Origin: JAJFUG01 sp964473155
Lineage (GTDB): Bacteria > Gemmatimonadota > Glassbacteria > GWA2-58-10
Direction: 5' to 3'
DNA length: 64,000 nt
Assembly: GCA_964473155.1 (NCBI GenBank)
Contig: CAYYNT010000011.1
Coordinates: forward strand, 1-64,000
The position numbers were made by a program, and so were the translations under genes. Under the pieces are notes generated by a model. That model did not search any database and was not told the origin of the DNA. It saw nothing but the letters and a program-made list of their open reading frames with translations. Below are positions 8,842 to 17,633 of the stretch, piece after piece (the stretch's first letter is position 1; every line of letters starts with the position of its first letter).

Positions 8842-8947
8842 TTGCTTTAACGGTATCCGTGCCGTTGAGGGCCAAATGCCTCCTTGTATCCACCATATGA
8901 AATTTTCTGGAAAATCTGATTTTTCGACTAACGGAAAGGAGCCAGGG

Positions 8948-9469
8948 ATGAGAATTTTTCTTTTCAGTGTCTGCATTGTCCTTGCAGTGACCTCGGGAGC
9001 TTTAGCCCAGATGGAAAAAGGCATGGAGCGTCTTGGACTGTCTGGTTCGATTTCCACAGTGGACCGGCAGAACATAGGTTCTCTGGATTTTAAAGTCGGG
9101 AACCTTCTGACCAGGAATGTGGAATTGGATGTAGAACTGGCGATGACATTTAGAGATTTTTTGCAGAATCCGGATTGTTCCGTTCGCGGAGGGATGATTT
9201 ATCACCTGTTCCCCAAGGAAAAGACAGTACCCGGAATAGGTTTTTCGGCCGGAATACCGTTTCTCTCCTCGGGAGACGCTACTGTGACTGTGTTCAGTGC
9301 CTTTTTCAATCTCGATTATTTCGCAACTCCGAACTGGGCTTTCAATCTGAAAACAGGGTACGAGCGACTTGATTTCTCCACGGGAATGAGGAATTATGAT
9401 GGTATGGTGATGCGTTTCGGGTTCTCAGTTTTTATGGGGAGGGAAGAAAGCGGGGCAAAAGCGGAATAG
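8948..9469 (+). CDS. small outer-membrane beta-barrel-like protein
   Basis: The start at ATG 8948 is fixed by AAAGGAG at 8935-8941. The earlier in-frame ATG has no ribosome site and would put the signal peptide in the middle of the protein. The 173-residue product has a Sec signal peptide (cleavage after GALAQ) and a body of alternating hydrophobic and polar strands ending in aromatic residues (VELDVELAMTF, FFNLDYFATPNWAFNLKTGYE, VMRFGFSVFMG). This resembles an eight-stranded OmpA/OmpX-like barrel. Function unknown. Confidence 0.65.
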   Translation: MRIFLFSVCIVLAVTSGALAQMEKGMERLGLSGSISTVDRQNIGSLDFKVGNLLTRNVELDVELAMTFRDFLQNPDCSVRGGMIYHLFPKEKTVPGIGFSAGIPFLSSGDATVTVFSAFFNLDYFATPNWAFNLKTGYERLDFSTGMRNYDGMVMRFGFSVFMGREESGAKAE

Positions 9470-9528
9470 AGCATTGATATATGTAAACTTCCCTGAATCT
9501 TGAGGATATACAGAAATAGGGATGATGT

Positions 9529-10962
9529 ATGGACCTTCGTCAGTTGGATGAATACCGCTGGGAGATACCCGCGCATGACGGCATGCGGGCGCCGGGGCGT
9601 ATCTGGGCCTCGGAGGGTATGCTCCGGCATATCCGGGATGACAACGCCCTGGCGCAGGTGGCCAATGTGGCCTGGCTGCCGGGGATTGTCGGCGCGTCCC
9701 TGGCCATGCCCGATATCCACTGGGGCTACGGGTTCCCGATCGGCGGTGTGGCGGCGATGGACCCGCGGGAGGGCGTGATCAGCCCAGGAGGCGTGGGCTA
9801 CGATATCAACTGCGGTGTGCGGGTGGCGGCTCTCGGCCTGTCCGGCGCCGAGGTCCGGGACAGGATCGGCGAGATGGTGAACGGGCTTTACCGCGATGTG
9901 CCCTGCGGGGTGGGCCAAGGCGGCGACCTGACATTGAACCGCCGCGAGCTGGAGCAGGCGCTGCGGCAGGGCGCGCGCTGGATGGTGGAGAAAGGCTATG
10001 GCGGCGAGCGTGACCTCGATCGTTGCGAGGAGAATGGCTGCCTGGCCGGGGCTGACCCGGCCAAAATATCGGACCGGGCTTTCAAGCGAGGCGCGGACCA
10101 GCTCGGCACGCTGGGCAGCGGCAACCATTTCATCGAGCTGCAGGAAGTGGAAAAGATATTCGATCCCGAGGCGGCCGAGGCTTTCGGGCTATCCGAGGGA
10201 CAACTCCTGCTGTTCATCCATTCCGGGTCGCGCGGCCTGGGTCACCAGGTCTGCGAGGACTATCTTGAAATCTTGAATCGAGAGATGCAGCGCAGCGGAA
10301 TCCAGGTCCCCGACCGCCAGCTTGCCTGCGCCAGGATCGAGAGCGCCGCCGGACGCGACTATATAGCGGCGATGCGCGGCGCATCCAATTACGCCTGGGC
10401 CAACCGTCAGCTCCTCATGCACCTGGCCCTGCGCTCGATTCAGACAAGCCTGAAAATATCCGCCTCCACTCTGCGGGCGCGCCTGGTTTACGATATCGGC
10501 CACAACAACGCCAAGTTCGAACGCCATGAGATAGAGGGCCGGGAGCGCGAGGTCTGGGTGCATCGCAAGGGCGCCACCCGCTCGTTCGGGCCGGGACGGC
10601 CCGAGGTCCCCGTGGATTGCCGCAAGGTGGGACAGCCGGTGCTCGTGCCGGGAAGCATGGGCACGGCAAGCTGGATACTGGCCGGGACGCGGAAAGCGAT
10701 GGAGGAGACGTTCGGCAGTTGCTGCCACGGGGCGGGACGGGTGCTGTCGCGCAAGCAGGCGATCCGTCAGTCGGCTGGGCGGCCCATAGCGTGCGAACTG
10801 GCGGACCGGGGGATCCGGGTGATGAGCCGCGAACGTAACACTCTGGCCGAGGAGATTCCCGAAGCCTACAAGGACGTTGACGAGGTGGTGCGGGTGGTCC
10901 ATGAGGCCGGACTGGGGCGGAAAGTGGCCCGGATGCTGCCGGTGGGCGTGGTCAAGGGCTGA
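9529..10962 (+). CDS. rtcB: RtcB-type RNA-splicing ligase
   Basis: GTP- and Mn2+-dependent ligase that joins RNA 2',3'-cyclic phosphate (or 3'-phosphate) ends to 5'-OH ends, used in tRNA splicing or RNA repair. The 477-residue length fits the family. Metal-binding and catalytic motifs are intact: GYDINCGVR (Cys95), GSGNHFIE (His199), IHSGSRGLGH (His230), IGHNNAKFE (around His324), HRKGATRSFGPG and SCCHGAGR, whose His399 is the expected guanylylated residue. The C-terminal PEAYKDVDEVV is also present. No archease or RtcA partner is adjacent. A 73-base gap separates it from the DUF2461 gene, so co-transcription is possible. Confidence 0.97.
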   Translation: MDLRQLDEYRWEIPAHDGMRAPGRIWASEGMLRHIRDDNALAQVANVAWLPGIVGASLAMPDIHWGYGFPIGGVAAMDPREGVISPGGVGYDINCGVRVAALGLSGAEVRDRIGEMVNGLYRDVPCGVGQGGDLTLNRRELEQALRQGARWMVEKGYGGERDLDRCEENGCLAGADPAKISDRAFKRGADQLGTLGSGNHFIELQEVEKIFDPEAAEAFGLSEGQLLLFIHSGSRGLGHQVCEDYLEILNREMQRSGIQVPDRQLACARIESAAGRDYIAAMRGASNYAWANRQLLMHLALRSIQTSLKISASTLRARLVYDIGHNNAKFERHEIEGREREVWVHRKGATRSFGPGRPEVPVDCRKVGQPVLVPGSMGTASWILAGTRKAMEETFGSCCHGAGRVLSRKQAIRQSAGRPIACELADRGIRVMSRERNTLAEEIPEAYKDVDEVVRVVHEAGLGRKVARMLPVGVVKG

Positions 10963-11035
10963 AAATGGTCCACACTTTGGCGCGTTTTTCACAGGCTGGG
11001 GAGCAGTCTGTAATCGAAAAACAGAATAGAGGAAT

Positions 11036-11824
11036 ATGACCGGGAAAATGGCTCAACAGGAAGGCGGCAAAAGAAAGAGCGGCGCCAGGGGCAAAAAGAA
11101 ATTTCCAGATTTCCGCGGTTTCACTCTTGAATCTTTCGAGTTCATGAGCGACCTGAAATCGCACAACAACCGTCCATGGTTCGAGCAGAACCGTGAGCGC
11201 TGGGAGGGATTGAGAGAACAGCTATGCTCGGCCTGCGTGGCGCTGACTCCGTTTATCGAGCATCTGGACCCGGACCTGGAAACAGGGCCGAAAAGCGGAC
11301 GCTGCCTGGGCCGTATAAACCGGGACACGCGGTTTGCCGCAGACAAGCGCCCGTACCGGGATTATATCGATATTCTGTTCTATCCCTCGGCCCACCGCCG
11401 CACCACGGCTCCGGGTTTCGCCCTGGGCCTGACTTTCGAGCACTGCTATATAGGGACGTGGCGCGGGGCGCAGATGGAGGACTGGCGCTCGCGGTTCCTG
11501 GCCAACGTTGCGGCGTTTCCCGATATTTTCGAGCGTTACATGGAGGGACAGAAAAATTTCGACGATATGTGGATCGAAAGCCGCAGCTATGTACGTCCCC
11601 GCGTGACAGGTCTGCCGCCTCTGGCTGATCAGTGGACACGGAAGAGGTTCTATTACATGGGACTGACTCTCGGCGCGCAGGAGGCGGCGGCGATGGGGGA
11701 AAACCTGCTGGAGACTGTCGAGCGGACATTTGTCCGGTTGTATCCACTGCACCTTTTCAACACCTCCGAGGACCTTCCCGCCGATCTCGAAGCGTTCAGG
11801 CGGCGCTTTCCCGGTTCGGCCTGA
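11036..11824 (+). CDS. DUF2461 family protein
   Basis: A 262-residue protein of the DUF2461/TIGR02453 family. Diagnostic stretches are FEFMSDLKSHNNRPWFEQNRE near the N-terminus, RINRDTRFAADKRPYRDY in the middle and the C-terminal LYPLHLFNT. GAGG at 11028-11031 supports the start. The basic Lys-rich leader of about 22 residues (GGKRKSGARGKKK) is longer than usual and may be disordered. The family's biochemical activity is not established. It is cytoplasmic, with no signal peptide, and is followed by a hairpin terminator. Confidence 0.85.
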   Translation: MTGKMAQQEGGKRKSGARGKKKFPDFRGFTLESFEFMSDLKSHNNRPWFEQNRERWEGLREQLCSACVALTPFIEHLDPDLETGPKSGRCLGRINRDTRFAADKRPYRDYIDILFYPSAHRRTTAPGFALGLTFEHCYIGTWRGAQMEDWRSRFLANVAAFPDIFERYMEGQKNFDDMWIESRSYVRPRVTGLPPLADQWTRKRFYYMGLTLGAQEAAAMGENLLETVERTFVRLYPLHLFNTSEDLPADLEAFRRRFPGSA

Positions 11825-11838
11825 TCCGCAAGAAAAAG

Positions 11839-11870
11839 CCGGGGCGCGGCGAACCGCGTCCCGGTCTGTT
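11839..11870 (+). terminator. hairpin terminator after the DUF2461 gene
   Basis: An 11-bp stem, CCGGGGCGCGG (11839-11849) with CCGCGTCCCGG (11854-11864), encloses CGAA. The T-containing tail TCTGTTTAT follows. It lies 14 bases after the stop and separates the plus-strand genes from the convergent symporter operon. Confidence 0.7.
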
Positions 11871-11900
11871 TATCTCTGTGCAATCAGCTCGTTAACGATA

Positions 11901-13481
11901 CTATTTCTTGAACAGTTTGTCCAGAAAACGGCTATCCTGCCGGGACGTAAACAGGCTCACAATGATTATGAAAAGAACGTTGAGAGGGAGGATCACGACG
12001 ATCGAATCCACCACCACCATCGGGAAACCGAACAGCGCCGGCTTGCCGAACAGGAGTTGCGAAACTCCCAGGGCCTTGGCCTCGGAGCCGTGGATGAAAA
12101 GAGTGTAAAACAGGCTTCCCAGAGAACCAAAAATCAGGCTGGCTTTTGCCGCCGCGGGAGTGACGCCTTTCCAGTAAAGTCCCAGCGCGTATAAAGGAAG
12201 GAAACTCGATGCGCATAAGGCAAAGAAAATGGATGTGCCGCGCGCTATAATGCTTTCCGGAAGAATACAACCTAACCACAATACTATCACGAGTCCTACT
12301 GTGATTGCGATCCGTGTCAGCTTGACAGTGTTGTCCTTCTCGGTCTTACGGGCGAACTGCTGATAAATGTCCCTGCTCATCGCAGTGCCCATCGCATGGA
12401 ACTGGCCGGACAGCGTGCTCATCGCCGCGGCAAGGAGAAGGAGCATGAATATCGCGCCGAACCACTGCGGCATGGCCTGGGAGATATAAAGCGGGATGAT
12501 TTTATCGATGTTGCCCCCGGCTGCTGTTTCGGCCAGGACTCCCTGGGTCTGGTGGAAATAAACGTTGGACAGCGCGCCGACCACATAAGCCGTGCCAGGG
12601 ATCATCAGGATAAACAGCCCGCCGATCGGCAGAGCGCGGAGGAGTTCGCGGTCGCTTTTCACGGTCATGAACCGCACCACAAGTTGCGGTTGGGCCAGCA
12701 CTCCGATTCCCACACCCAGAATGACCGAGGTCACCAGGATATACCACCATTGAGAGAAGGCTGTCGGCATAGCGGTCCAACCCACATGACCCATCGCGGC
12801 CAATTGTTCCGGCACCTTATCCGCCAGATCGGTCAAAGCCTGGTGCGCGCTTACGAATCCGCCCAGCTTGCTGTAAGTGGCAATCCCCAGGAACATCATG
12901 CCCAGAAACATGATCGTACCCTGGAGCGCATCCGTGTAAAGCACGCCCTTCAGCCCTCCAGCGATTACATAAGCTGCAACTATCAAGGTGAAAATAAAAA
13001 GCCCGGTCATGTATGGGATACCCATATATATCTCGACAAACCTCGCCCCCCCGATCATCACTACGGCGGCATAGAGCGGCATGGACAGGAAGATAAGCAT
13101 TCCACTGTAAACCTGGATGAACTTGCTGCCGTAGCGTTTGCCAATGAATTCGGGGAACGTGTGGGCATCCAGATGGTAGCCCATCATGCGGGTCCGGTTG
13201 CCGAAATACGCAAAAGCGATGAAGATCCCGAGAAAGATATTGAGGAACACCAGCCAAAGAAGCCCCATGCCGAAACGCCCCGCCATCCCGCCGAACCCCA
13301 CTATGGCTGATGTGGAAATAAAAGTGGCCCCGTAGGACATCGACATGATGAATGGATGGGTGGAACGTCCCGCCAAAAGGTAATCCGTGGCGCTGGTGGT
13401 TTTCTTGTAACCCAGGAAGCCTAAGTAGCCGACTACCAGCATATACAGAACAACCAGACATATCATGAATAAAAATGACAT
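11901..13481 (-). CDS. sodium:solute symporter (SSF), second copy
   Basis: A sodium-coupled transporter of the SSF family (LeuT fold, about 13 membrane helices). The start at 13481 is chosen because CAGGAG lies nine bases upstream and the protein then begins MSFLFMICL, directly entering helix 1; the product is 526 residues. Family-typical stretches include SATDYLLAGRSTHP, YGATFISTSAIVGFGG, the GIGVLAQPQLVVRFMTVKS segment and an intracellular SRDIYQQF region. It is a close paralogue of the gene at 13619-15187 and lies downstream in the same operon. The substrate is probably a carboxylate or sugar-like solute, but it cannot be read from sequence. Confidence 0.92.
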   Translation of the reverse strand: MSFLFMICLVVLYMLVVGYLGFLGYKKTTSATDYLLAGRSTHPFIMSMSYGATFISTSAIVGFGGMAGRFGMGLLWLVFLNIFLGIFIAFAYFGNRTRMMGYHLDAHTFPEFIGKRYGSKFIQVYSGMLIFLSMPLYAAVVMIGGARFVEIYMGIPYMTGLFIFTLIVAAYVIAGGLKGVLYTDALQGTIMFLGMMFLGIATYSKLGGFVSAHQALTDLADKVPEQLAAMGHVGWTAMPTAFSQWWYILVTSVILGVGIGVLAQPQLVVRFMTVKSDRELLRALPIGGLFILMIPGTAYVVGALSNVYFHQTQGVLAETAAGGNIDKIIPLYISQAMPQWFGAIFMLLLLAAAMSTLSGQFHAMGTAMSRDIYQQFARKTEKDNTVKLTRIAITVGLVIVLWLGCILPESIIARGTSIFFALCASSFLPLYALGLYWKGVTPAAAKASLIFGSLGSLFYTLFIHGSEAKALGVSQLLFGKPALFGFPMVVVDSIVVILPLNVLFIIIVSLFTSRQDSRFLDKLFKK

Positions 13482-13526
13482 TTCGATGTGCTCCTGAGTT
13501 CCTGCCGTTTCGTGTTTTTTATTGAG

Positions 13527-13552
13527 GGGCGGCCGGTCCAATCCGGCCGCCC
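13527..13552. other. GC-rich hairpin between the two symporter genes
   Basis: A 10-bp perfect stem, GGGCGGCCGG (13527-13536) and CCGGCCGCCC (13543-13552), with loop TCCAAT. In the direction of transcription (minus) it is followed by an A run, not a T run, so it is not an ordinary terminator. It may stabilise the upstream mRNA segment or act as a partial attenuator. Confidence 0.6.
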
Positions 13553-13618
13553 GGTTAGTTGTCAGCTCCAAATCCCGGCCTCACGGGTCTGTGAAACCGG
13601 GAAGAATCATGGGCGTTC

Positions 13619-15187
13619 CTACTGTTGGAAAATTTTTTCCAGCTCCTTCTGGTCCATCTGACGGGTGAACAGGCTGACCAGCACCGTCACGATGAAGCTG
13701 ATCGGGAAAACAATGACTATCGGATCGACGACAGCCAGGCTTGGAATCAGGTTGGGCTTGCCGAACAGCGCCTGGCAAAGCCCCAGACCGGCCGATTCCT
13801 TGGCATGGACGAACAGGAGATAGAGCACGCTCCCGGCGAACCCGACCACCAGCCCACTTTTCGCCCCGGCAGGAGTGACTTTCTTCCAGTACAGCCCAAG
13901 TGAGTACATCGGCAGGAAACTGGAGGCGCACAGTCCGAAGAAAATGGCGGTGCCCGGAGCGATAATGCTTTCGGGAAGGGTTTTGCCAAGGATTACAATC
14001 GTCACTATTCCCACGAGCACGCCCAGGCGCGCGATGGTCAGGGTGTTGTCCTTACCCTTGCCGGGAATTAGCTGCTGGAATATGTCGCGGCTGATCGCCG
14101 TGCCCATTGTGTGAAACTGGCTGGACAGCGTGCTCATGGCCGCGGAAAGAAGGGTTAGCAGGAACAGGACGCCGAACCAGCCTGGCAGCGCTTTGGAGAT
14201 GAACAGCGGGATGATCGTATCCGAGTTTCCTCCCGCGGCTGCAATCGATATCACACCCTCGGTGCGGAAAAAGAACACATTGGTCAGGCTGCCCACCACG
14301 AACGCGACTCCGGTCATCATGAAAATGAAAATACCGCCGGCGAACACGGCGCGGTTCAACTCGCGCTTGCTCTTGACTGTCATGAACCGCACGACAAGCT
14401 GCGGCTGTGCCAGCACGCCGATTCCAACGCCCAGGACCAGGGTGCTGACCAGGTTCCACCACCAGCTGGACAGAAAAACCGGCATGGCGGTCCAGCCCCG
14501 GTGTCCCATGGCGGCCAGTTTCTCGGGGACTTTGTCGGCCAGGTCGGTCAGGGCCTGATGAGCGCTGACAAACCCTCCCAGCGAAACATAGGTGAAAATG
14601 AACAGGACGCTCATGCCGACAAACATGATCGTCCCCTGGGCGGCGTCCGTATACATCACGCCTTTCAGTCCGCCGGCGATGACGTAGGCCGCGATGATCA
14701 CCGCGCAGATCAGCAGGGCGGCATCGTAAGGGATGCCCATATAGGTCTCGATGAACCGCACCCCGCCGATCATAACCACCCCGGCGTAAAGCGGCATGGC
14801 GATAAAGATTATCGAGCCGCTGAACACCTGGATGAACTTGCTGCCGTAACGCTTGCCCAGAAATTCCGGGAAAGTGTGGGCTTCCAGGTGGTAGCCCATC
14901 ACGCGGGTGCGGTTGCCGAACACGACGAAAGCGATGAAAATTCCGACCAGGATGTTGCAGAAAGTCAGCCAGAGCAGACCCATTCCGAATACACCGGCCG
15001 CGCCGCCGAAACCGACTATGGCGGAGGTGGAAATGAACGTGGCCCCGTAGGAAATGGCCATTACATAGGGGTGAATCTGGCGCCCGGCGATAAGGTAGTC
15101 GCTGGCGCTGGTGGTTTTCCTGTAACCCAGGAACCCGAGGTATCCGATAAGCAGAAGGTAAAGAACGACGGCGATTATTGTGAACAT
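13619..15187 (-). CDS. sodium:solute symporter (SSF), first copy
   Basis: SSF-family transporter of 522 residues from ATG 15187, which is preceded by GGGAG. The longer frame adds 12 residues without a ribosome site. It shares the block order of the downstream copy: TTSASDYLIAGRQIHPY, YGATFISTSAIVGFGG, GLKGVMYTDAAQGTIMF, GIGVLAQPQLVVRFMTVKS and a long conserved FHTMGTAISRDIFQQL region. The 57-residue membrane protein just upstream is the small accessory partner often encoded with such symporters. Porin, small protein and two symporters look like a single uptake operon. Confidence 0.93.
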   Translation of the reverse strand: MFTIIAVVLYLLLIGYLGFLGYRKTTSASDYLIAGRQIHPYVMAISYGATFISTSAIVGFGGAAGVFGMGLLWLTFCNILVGIFIAFVVFGNRTRVMGYHLEAHTFPEFLGKRYGSKFIQVFSGSIIFIAMPLYAGVVMIGGVRFIETYMGIPYDAALLICAVIIAAYVIAGGLKGVMYTDAAQGTIMFVGMSVLFIFTYVSLGGFVSAHQALTDLADKVPEKLAAMGHRGWTAMPVFLSSWWWNLVSTLVLGVGIGVLAQPQLVVRFMTVKSKRELNRAVFAGGIFIFMMTGVAFVVGSLTNVFFFRTEGVISIAAAGGNSDTIIPLFISKALPGWFGVLFLLTLLSAAMSTLSSQFHTMGTAISRDIFQQLIPGKGKDNTLTIARLGVLVGIVTIVILGKTLPESIIAPGTAIFFGLCASSFLPMYSLGLYWKKVTPAGAKSGLVVGFAGSVLYLLFVHAKESAGLGLCQALFGKPNLIPSLAVVDPIVIVFPISFIVTVLVSLFTRQMDQKELEKIFQQ

Positions 15188-15268
15188 GAGCCTGGACTCC
15201 CGTATTTCGGTTGAGAGATGCAAGCTCCGCCCGACAGAGGCGGCATTAATTGTCTCAGAGATTCAGGC

Positions 15269-15442
15269 TCAGAGCGTGTCGCTTATCTTGTCCTCTTCCT
15301 TGGCCCACTTGGCAGTCTCGTCCTTGACCGCCGTATCGCCGTCCGAATTCCATTTCAGCCAGCCGTAGACCACGCACAGAAGGCTGCTCAGGATGCAGAG
15401 AATATAGGCAGCCGCTATCCAGGGATCCGCCATTCCGAACAT
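15269..15442 (-). CDS. symporter small accessory protein (57 residues)
   Basis: A short gene: ATG at 15440-15442, stop TGA at 15269-15271, with GGGAGG five bases before the start. The product begins MFGMADPWIAAAYILCILSS, has one membrane helix (about 9-29) containing LLCVVYGWLKWN, and ends in a charged tail rich in Lys, Glu and Asp. This matches the small accessory proteins encoded next to SSF symporters (a DPW motif, then a helix ending CVxYGxxxWN). Lying between the porin and the first symporter, it is probably a subunit or assembly factor of that transporter. The role of the family is poorly known. Confidence 0.85.
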   Translation of the reverse strand: MFGMADPWIAAAYILCILSSLLCVVYGWLKWNSDGDTAVKDETAKWAKEEDKISDTL

Positions 15443-15459
15443 TGTATCCTCCCGCGGAG

Positions 15460-15475
15460 GGCCGCAAATGCGGCC
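15460..15475. other. hairpin between porin and small accessory gene
   Basis: A perfect 6-bp stem, GGCCGC and GCGGCC, around AAAT. It lies four bases beyond the porin stop and just ahead of the Shine-Dalgarno of the 57-residue gene. It has no T tract, so it could protect the 3' end of the porin message rather than terminate. Confidence 0.45.
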
Positions 15476-15478
15476 GGA

Positions 15479-16930
15479 TTAGAATGTGACTTCCAACTGG
15501 TTGCGGATGGCGAAAGCCCTGTCGTTATAATCACGGGCTTTCATCCAGTCACCCGGCAGGACGATGGCAAAGATGAACTGGTAGCTGAAATTTTTCCAGA
15601 CCGGGACATTCAGGATGTTGTCAAATTCCCAGCCGAAAGTCTTGCTGCCATCATAGCCAGTAAAAGCTGTGCCGTCACGCTTGGTGGAATTCGGGATATT
15701 GACCATGCGCAGGTAGATCGGGCTGAAAATGTAATTGCAGTTTCTCGGCAGCATGAACATGGCCTGGGCCTTGGCATAAATGGTGTTTTCCATGCCGGGG
15801 GCCAGGTTGATAGCCATGCCGTTGGAATACTTGCCGAAAAAACCGCTGGCGGTGTGGGTCATGTGGATGAAACGGTATTCGTACGCAAAGGCATAGGGAT
15901 AGAACGGGCCAACTCCGACATAACCCTCAAACTTGTTGGGGGTCTTGGGATCATCCCCGCTTCCGAAACCGTACTCGAAGGACAGACGCAGTTTCTTGTC
16001 CAGAATGGGCGGCGCGGCGGCATTGATCATGAAAGTATAGCCGGCCCAGTCGATATCGGTCTGGGTCCCATTGTAGTTCTTGGAGCCGTTCTGGTAATCG
16101 AACTCGCTTTTCAGGGTCCAGCCTTTCGGCAGGGCCAGATCGGCGGTCAGGCCCAGGTTAACATGCGACAGCAGGTCCAGGTTGTAGCTGTTGTCGCGGA
16201 AATAGGTCATGAAGACGCCCAGCTTGGACTTGTTGACCGGTACGCTCAGGTCGCCGAAGAACACGTCCGCGTCATCACAATCGTTGACTTTCAAGTCATT
16301 GTTGTAGTTCTCGCGGACGCCTTCATAGTACTTCATCGAACCGAAGCGGAGCAGGGGCTTGTCCTTGCCCAGGTCGGTGTAGAACTGGTAGCCGAACACG
16401 CTGGCGATGTTGGTGTTGGTGTAGATGCCGTTGCCGAGCTGGAACGGCTGGCGTCCGAACTTGAGCTTCAACTTCATCTTGGGGATCTTCACATCCAGCC
16501 AGGCCTGGCGCAGGTGCATCTCCCAGGCCTCATCCGTGTTGAGCCGCACGGGGATCTTTGTTCCGTCCGGGAGAGTAAAATCGGTGGGCAGTACTTCTTC
16601 ACCGGTCTGAATCGTGTTGTACTTGAACTCTTGGCCCAGGAAAATCAGTTTGTTAAGCTCGAAAAATGCTTTCACGTTTTCATTGGGGGTAATCCCGAAA
16701 GTCAAAGACAGATCGCCATAATAGCAGTGCCGGTTCAGATTGCCTTTTTCGGACTGGTTGCCGTCGCTGATGAAATCCAGGTCGTAGTAGCGGCCGCGGT
16801 ACTGCGTATGGCCTCCGACCTCCAGAATGTGCCCGGCCTCGTCTTTCATGCTCCAGCCGAACAGGTCGGACCCGGCGAGGGTGAAAAGGAACAACGTTGA
16901 AACTGCCAGCACGGAACGAGTCTGACGCAT
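15479..16930 (-). CDS. outer-membrane porin-like beta-barrel
   Basis: A 483-residue protein with a Sec signal peptide (hydrophobic stretch LAVSTLFLFTLAG, then SDLFGWS). It is made of repeated amphipathic strands ending in aromatic residues, typical of porins or alginate-export-like barrels: GGHTQYRGRYYDLDF, GDLSLTFGITPNENVKAFFELN, LKFGRQPFQLGNG. The C-terminus ends NQLEVTF, a terminal Phe that matches the barrel-assembly signal. GGGAG supports the start. It is followed by the small accessory protein and two symporters, so it probably passes their substrate across the outer membrane. Confidence 0.82.
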   Translation of the reverse strand: MRQTRSVLAVSTLFLFTLAGSDLFGWSMKDEAGHILEVGGHTQYRGRYYDLDFISDGNQSEKGNLNRHCYYGDLSLTFGITPNENVKAFFELNKLIFLGQEFKYNTIQTGEEVLPTDFTLPDGTKIPVRLNTDEAWEMHLRQAWLDVKIPKMKLKLKFGRQPFQLGNGIYTNTNIASVFGYQFYTDLGKDKPLLRFGSMKYYEGVRENYNNDLKVNDCDDADVFFGDLSVPVNKSKLGVFMTYFRDNSYNLDLLSHVNLGLTADLALPKGWTLKSEFDYQNGSKNYNGTQTDIDWAGYTFMINAAAPPILDKKLRLSFEYGFGSGDDPKTPNKFEGYVGVGPFYPYAFAYEYRFIHMTHTASGFFGKYSNGMAINLAPGMENTIYAKAQAMFMLPRNCNYIFSPIYLRMVNIPNSTKRDGTAFTGYDGSKTFGWEFDNILNVPVWKNFSYQFIFAIVLPGDWMKARDYNDRAFAIRNQLEVTF

Positions 16931-16997
16931 GCGGCTGTCTCCCTGTGTGAGAGGGTTTTATGATAATGAGCCAAATGGCCCGGGGTTATAAGTAAGA

Positions 16998-17429
16998 TTA
17001 AAGCTTGTAAACCTCGGCGCCGGTCAGAAGGCTGACTCCTTTCTGCTGGAGTATGCCTATCGCCCGGTCGGTCTCCTCGAAACGGAAGATCACGACCGCG
17101 CCCTCGGTGCGTTTCTCGACGAAGGCGTAGAGGTATTCCACGTTCAGGTTCGCCTCGCGGAATATTTTCAGCACGCCAGCCAGGCCGCCGGGGGTGTCCG
17201 GCACCTCCACCGCGATCACATCGGTGTAACGCGTGGTGAAACCGGCCTCGCGCAGGGCCTCGTAGGCAGCCTCGGGCTGGTTTACGATCAGCCGCAGTAT
17301 GCCGAAATCGCTGGTGTCAGCCAGCGAAAGCGCCCGGATGTTGATCCGGCGCGATCCAAGGATATCCGCCACCTCATCCAGGCGGCCGGTCCGGTTTTCG
17401 AGGAAAACGCTAACCTGTTTTACGCGCAT
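16998..17429 (-). CDS. tandem ACT-domain protein
   Basis: A 143-residue protein made of two ACT domains (about 1-66 and 69-140), with the typical openings VKQVSVFLENRTGRLDEVADIL and VIAVEVPDTPGGLAGVLKIF. ACT domains bind amino acids and regulate metabolism. Stand-alone two-ACT proteins of this type are commonly encoded beside phenylacetate-CoA ligase and indolepyruvate oxidoreductase genes, as here. AAAGGA precedes the start. It may sense an aromatic amino acid or act as a regulatory subunit; no DNA-binding domain is present. Confidence 0.9.
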   Translation of the reverse strand: MRVKQVSVFLENRTGRLDEVADILGSRRINIRALSLADTSDFGILRLIVNQPEAAYEALREAGFTTRYTDVIAVEVPDTPGGLAGVLKIFREANLNVEYLYAFVEKRTEGAVVIFRFEETDRAIGILQQKGVSLLTGAEVYKL

Positions 17430-17475
17430 GGGATTTTCCTTTCAAATAGGTTAGATGTGTGTTGATTTATTGGAT

Positions 17476-17593
17476 TAAATCCCCCTCAGTCCCCCCTTAA
17501 GAAGGGGGGAGGAACGGCCGTCACTTCAGGCTATCTGCAAATGCCTGTCAGTAGCGGTTTTGAAATCCCCCTTAACAAGGGGGAAACAGGGGG
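17476..17593. repeat. second inverted pair of C5/G5 palindromic elements
   Basis: One element at 17476-17512 reads TAAATCCCCCT, then TCCCCCCTTAAG, then AAGGGGGGA. Another at 17562-17593 reads AAATCCCCCTTAACAAGGGG, then a further G5 run. The second is the first in reverse orientation. They belong to the same family as the pair at 41-192. The doublet lies between the ACT gene and the amidohydrolase gene, inside a minus-strand gene series. Confidence 0.7.
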
Positions 17594-17633
17594 TTGTGTT
17601 TTTAGCCATTTTTCGACACGCTTATAGGTCCAT

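Noticed and set aside
8260..9075. 271-codon minus-strand frame across 8.2-9.1 kb
   Set aside because: It overlaps a membrane protein gene with a good ribosome site and a signal-peptide protein on the plus strand; its own translation has no hydrophobic or motif structure.
13527..13552. Terminator between the two symporter genes
   Set aside because: On the minus strand the stem is followed by A residues, so it lacks the T tract needed for a rho-independent terminator.
15218..16900. 560-codon plus-strand frame opposite the porin gene
   Set aside because: It is a shadow of a GC-rich gene in the opposite frame. The minus-strand frame has a signal peptide, a beta-barrel pattern and a terminal Phe.
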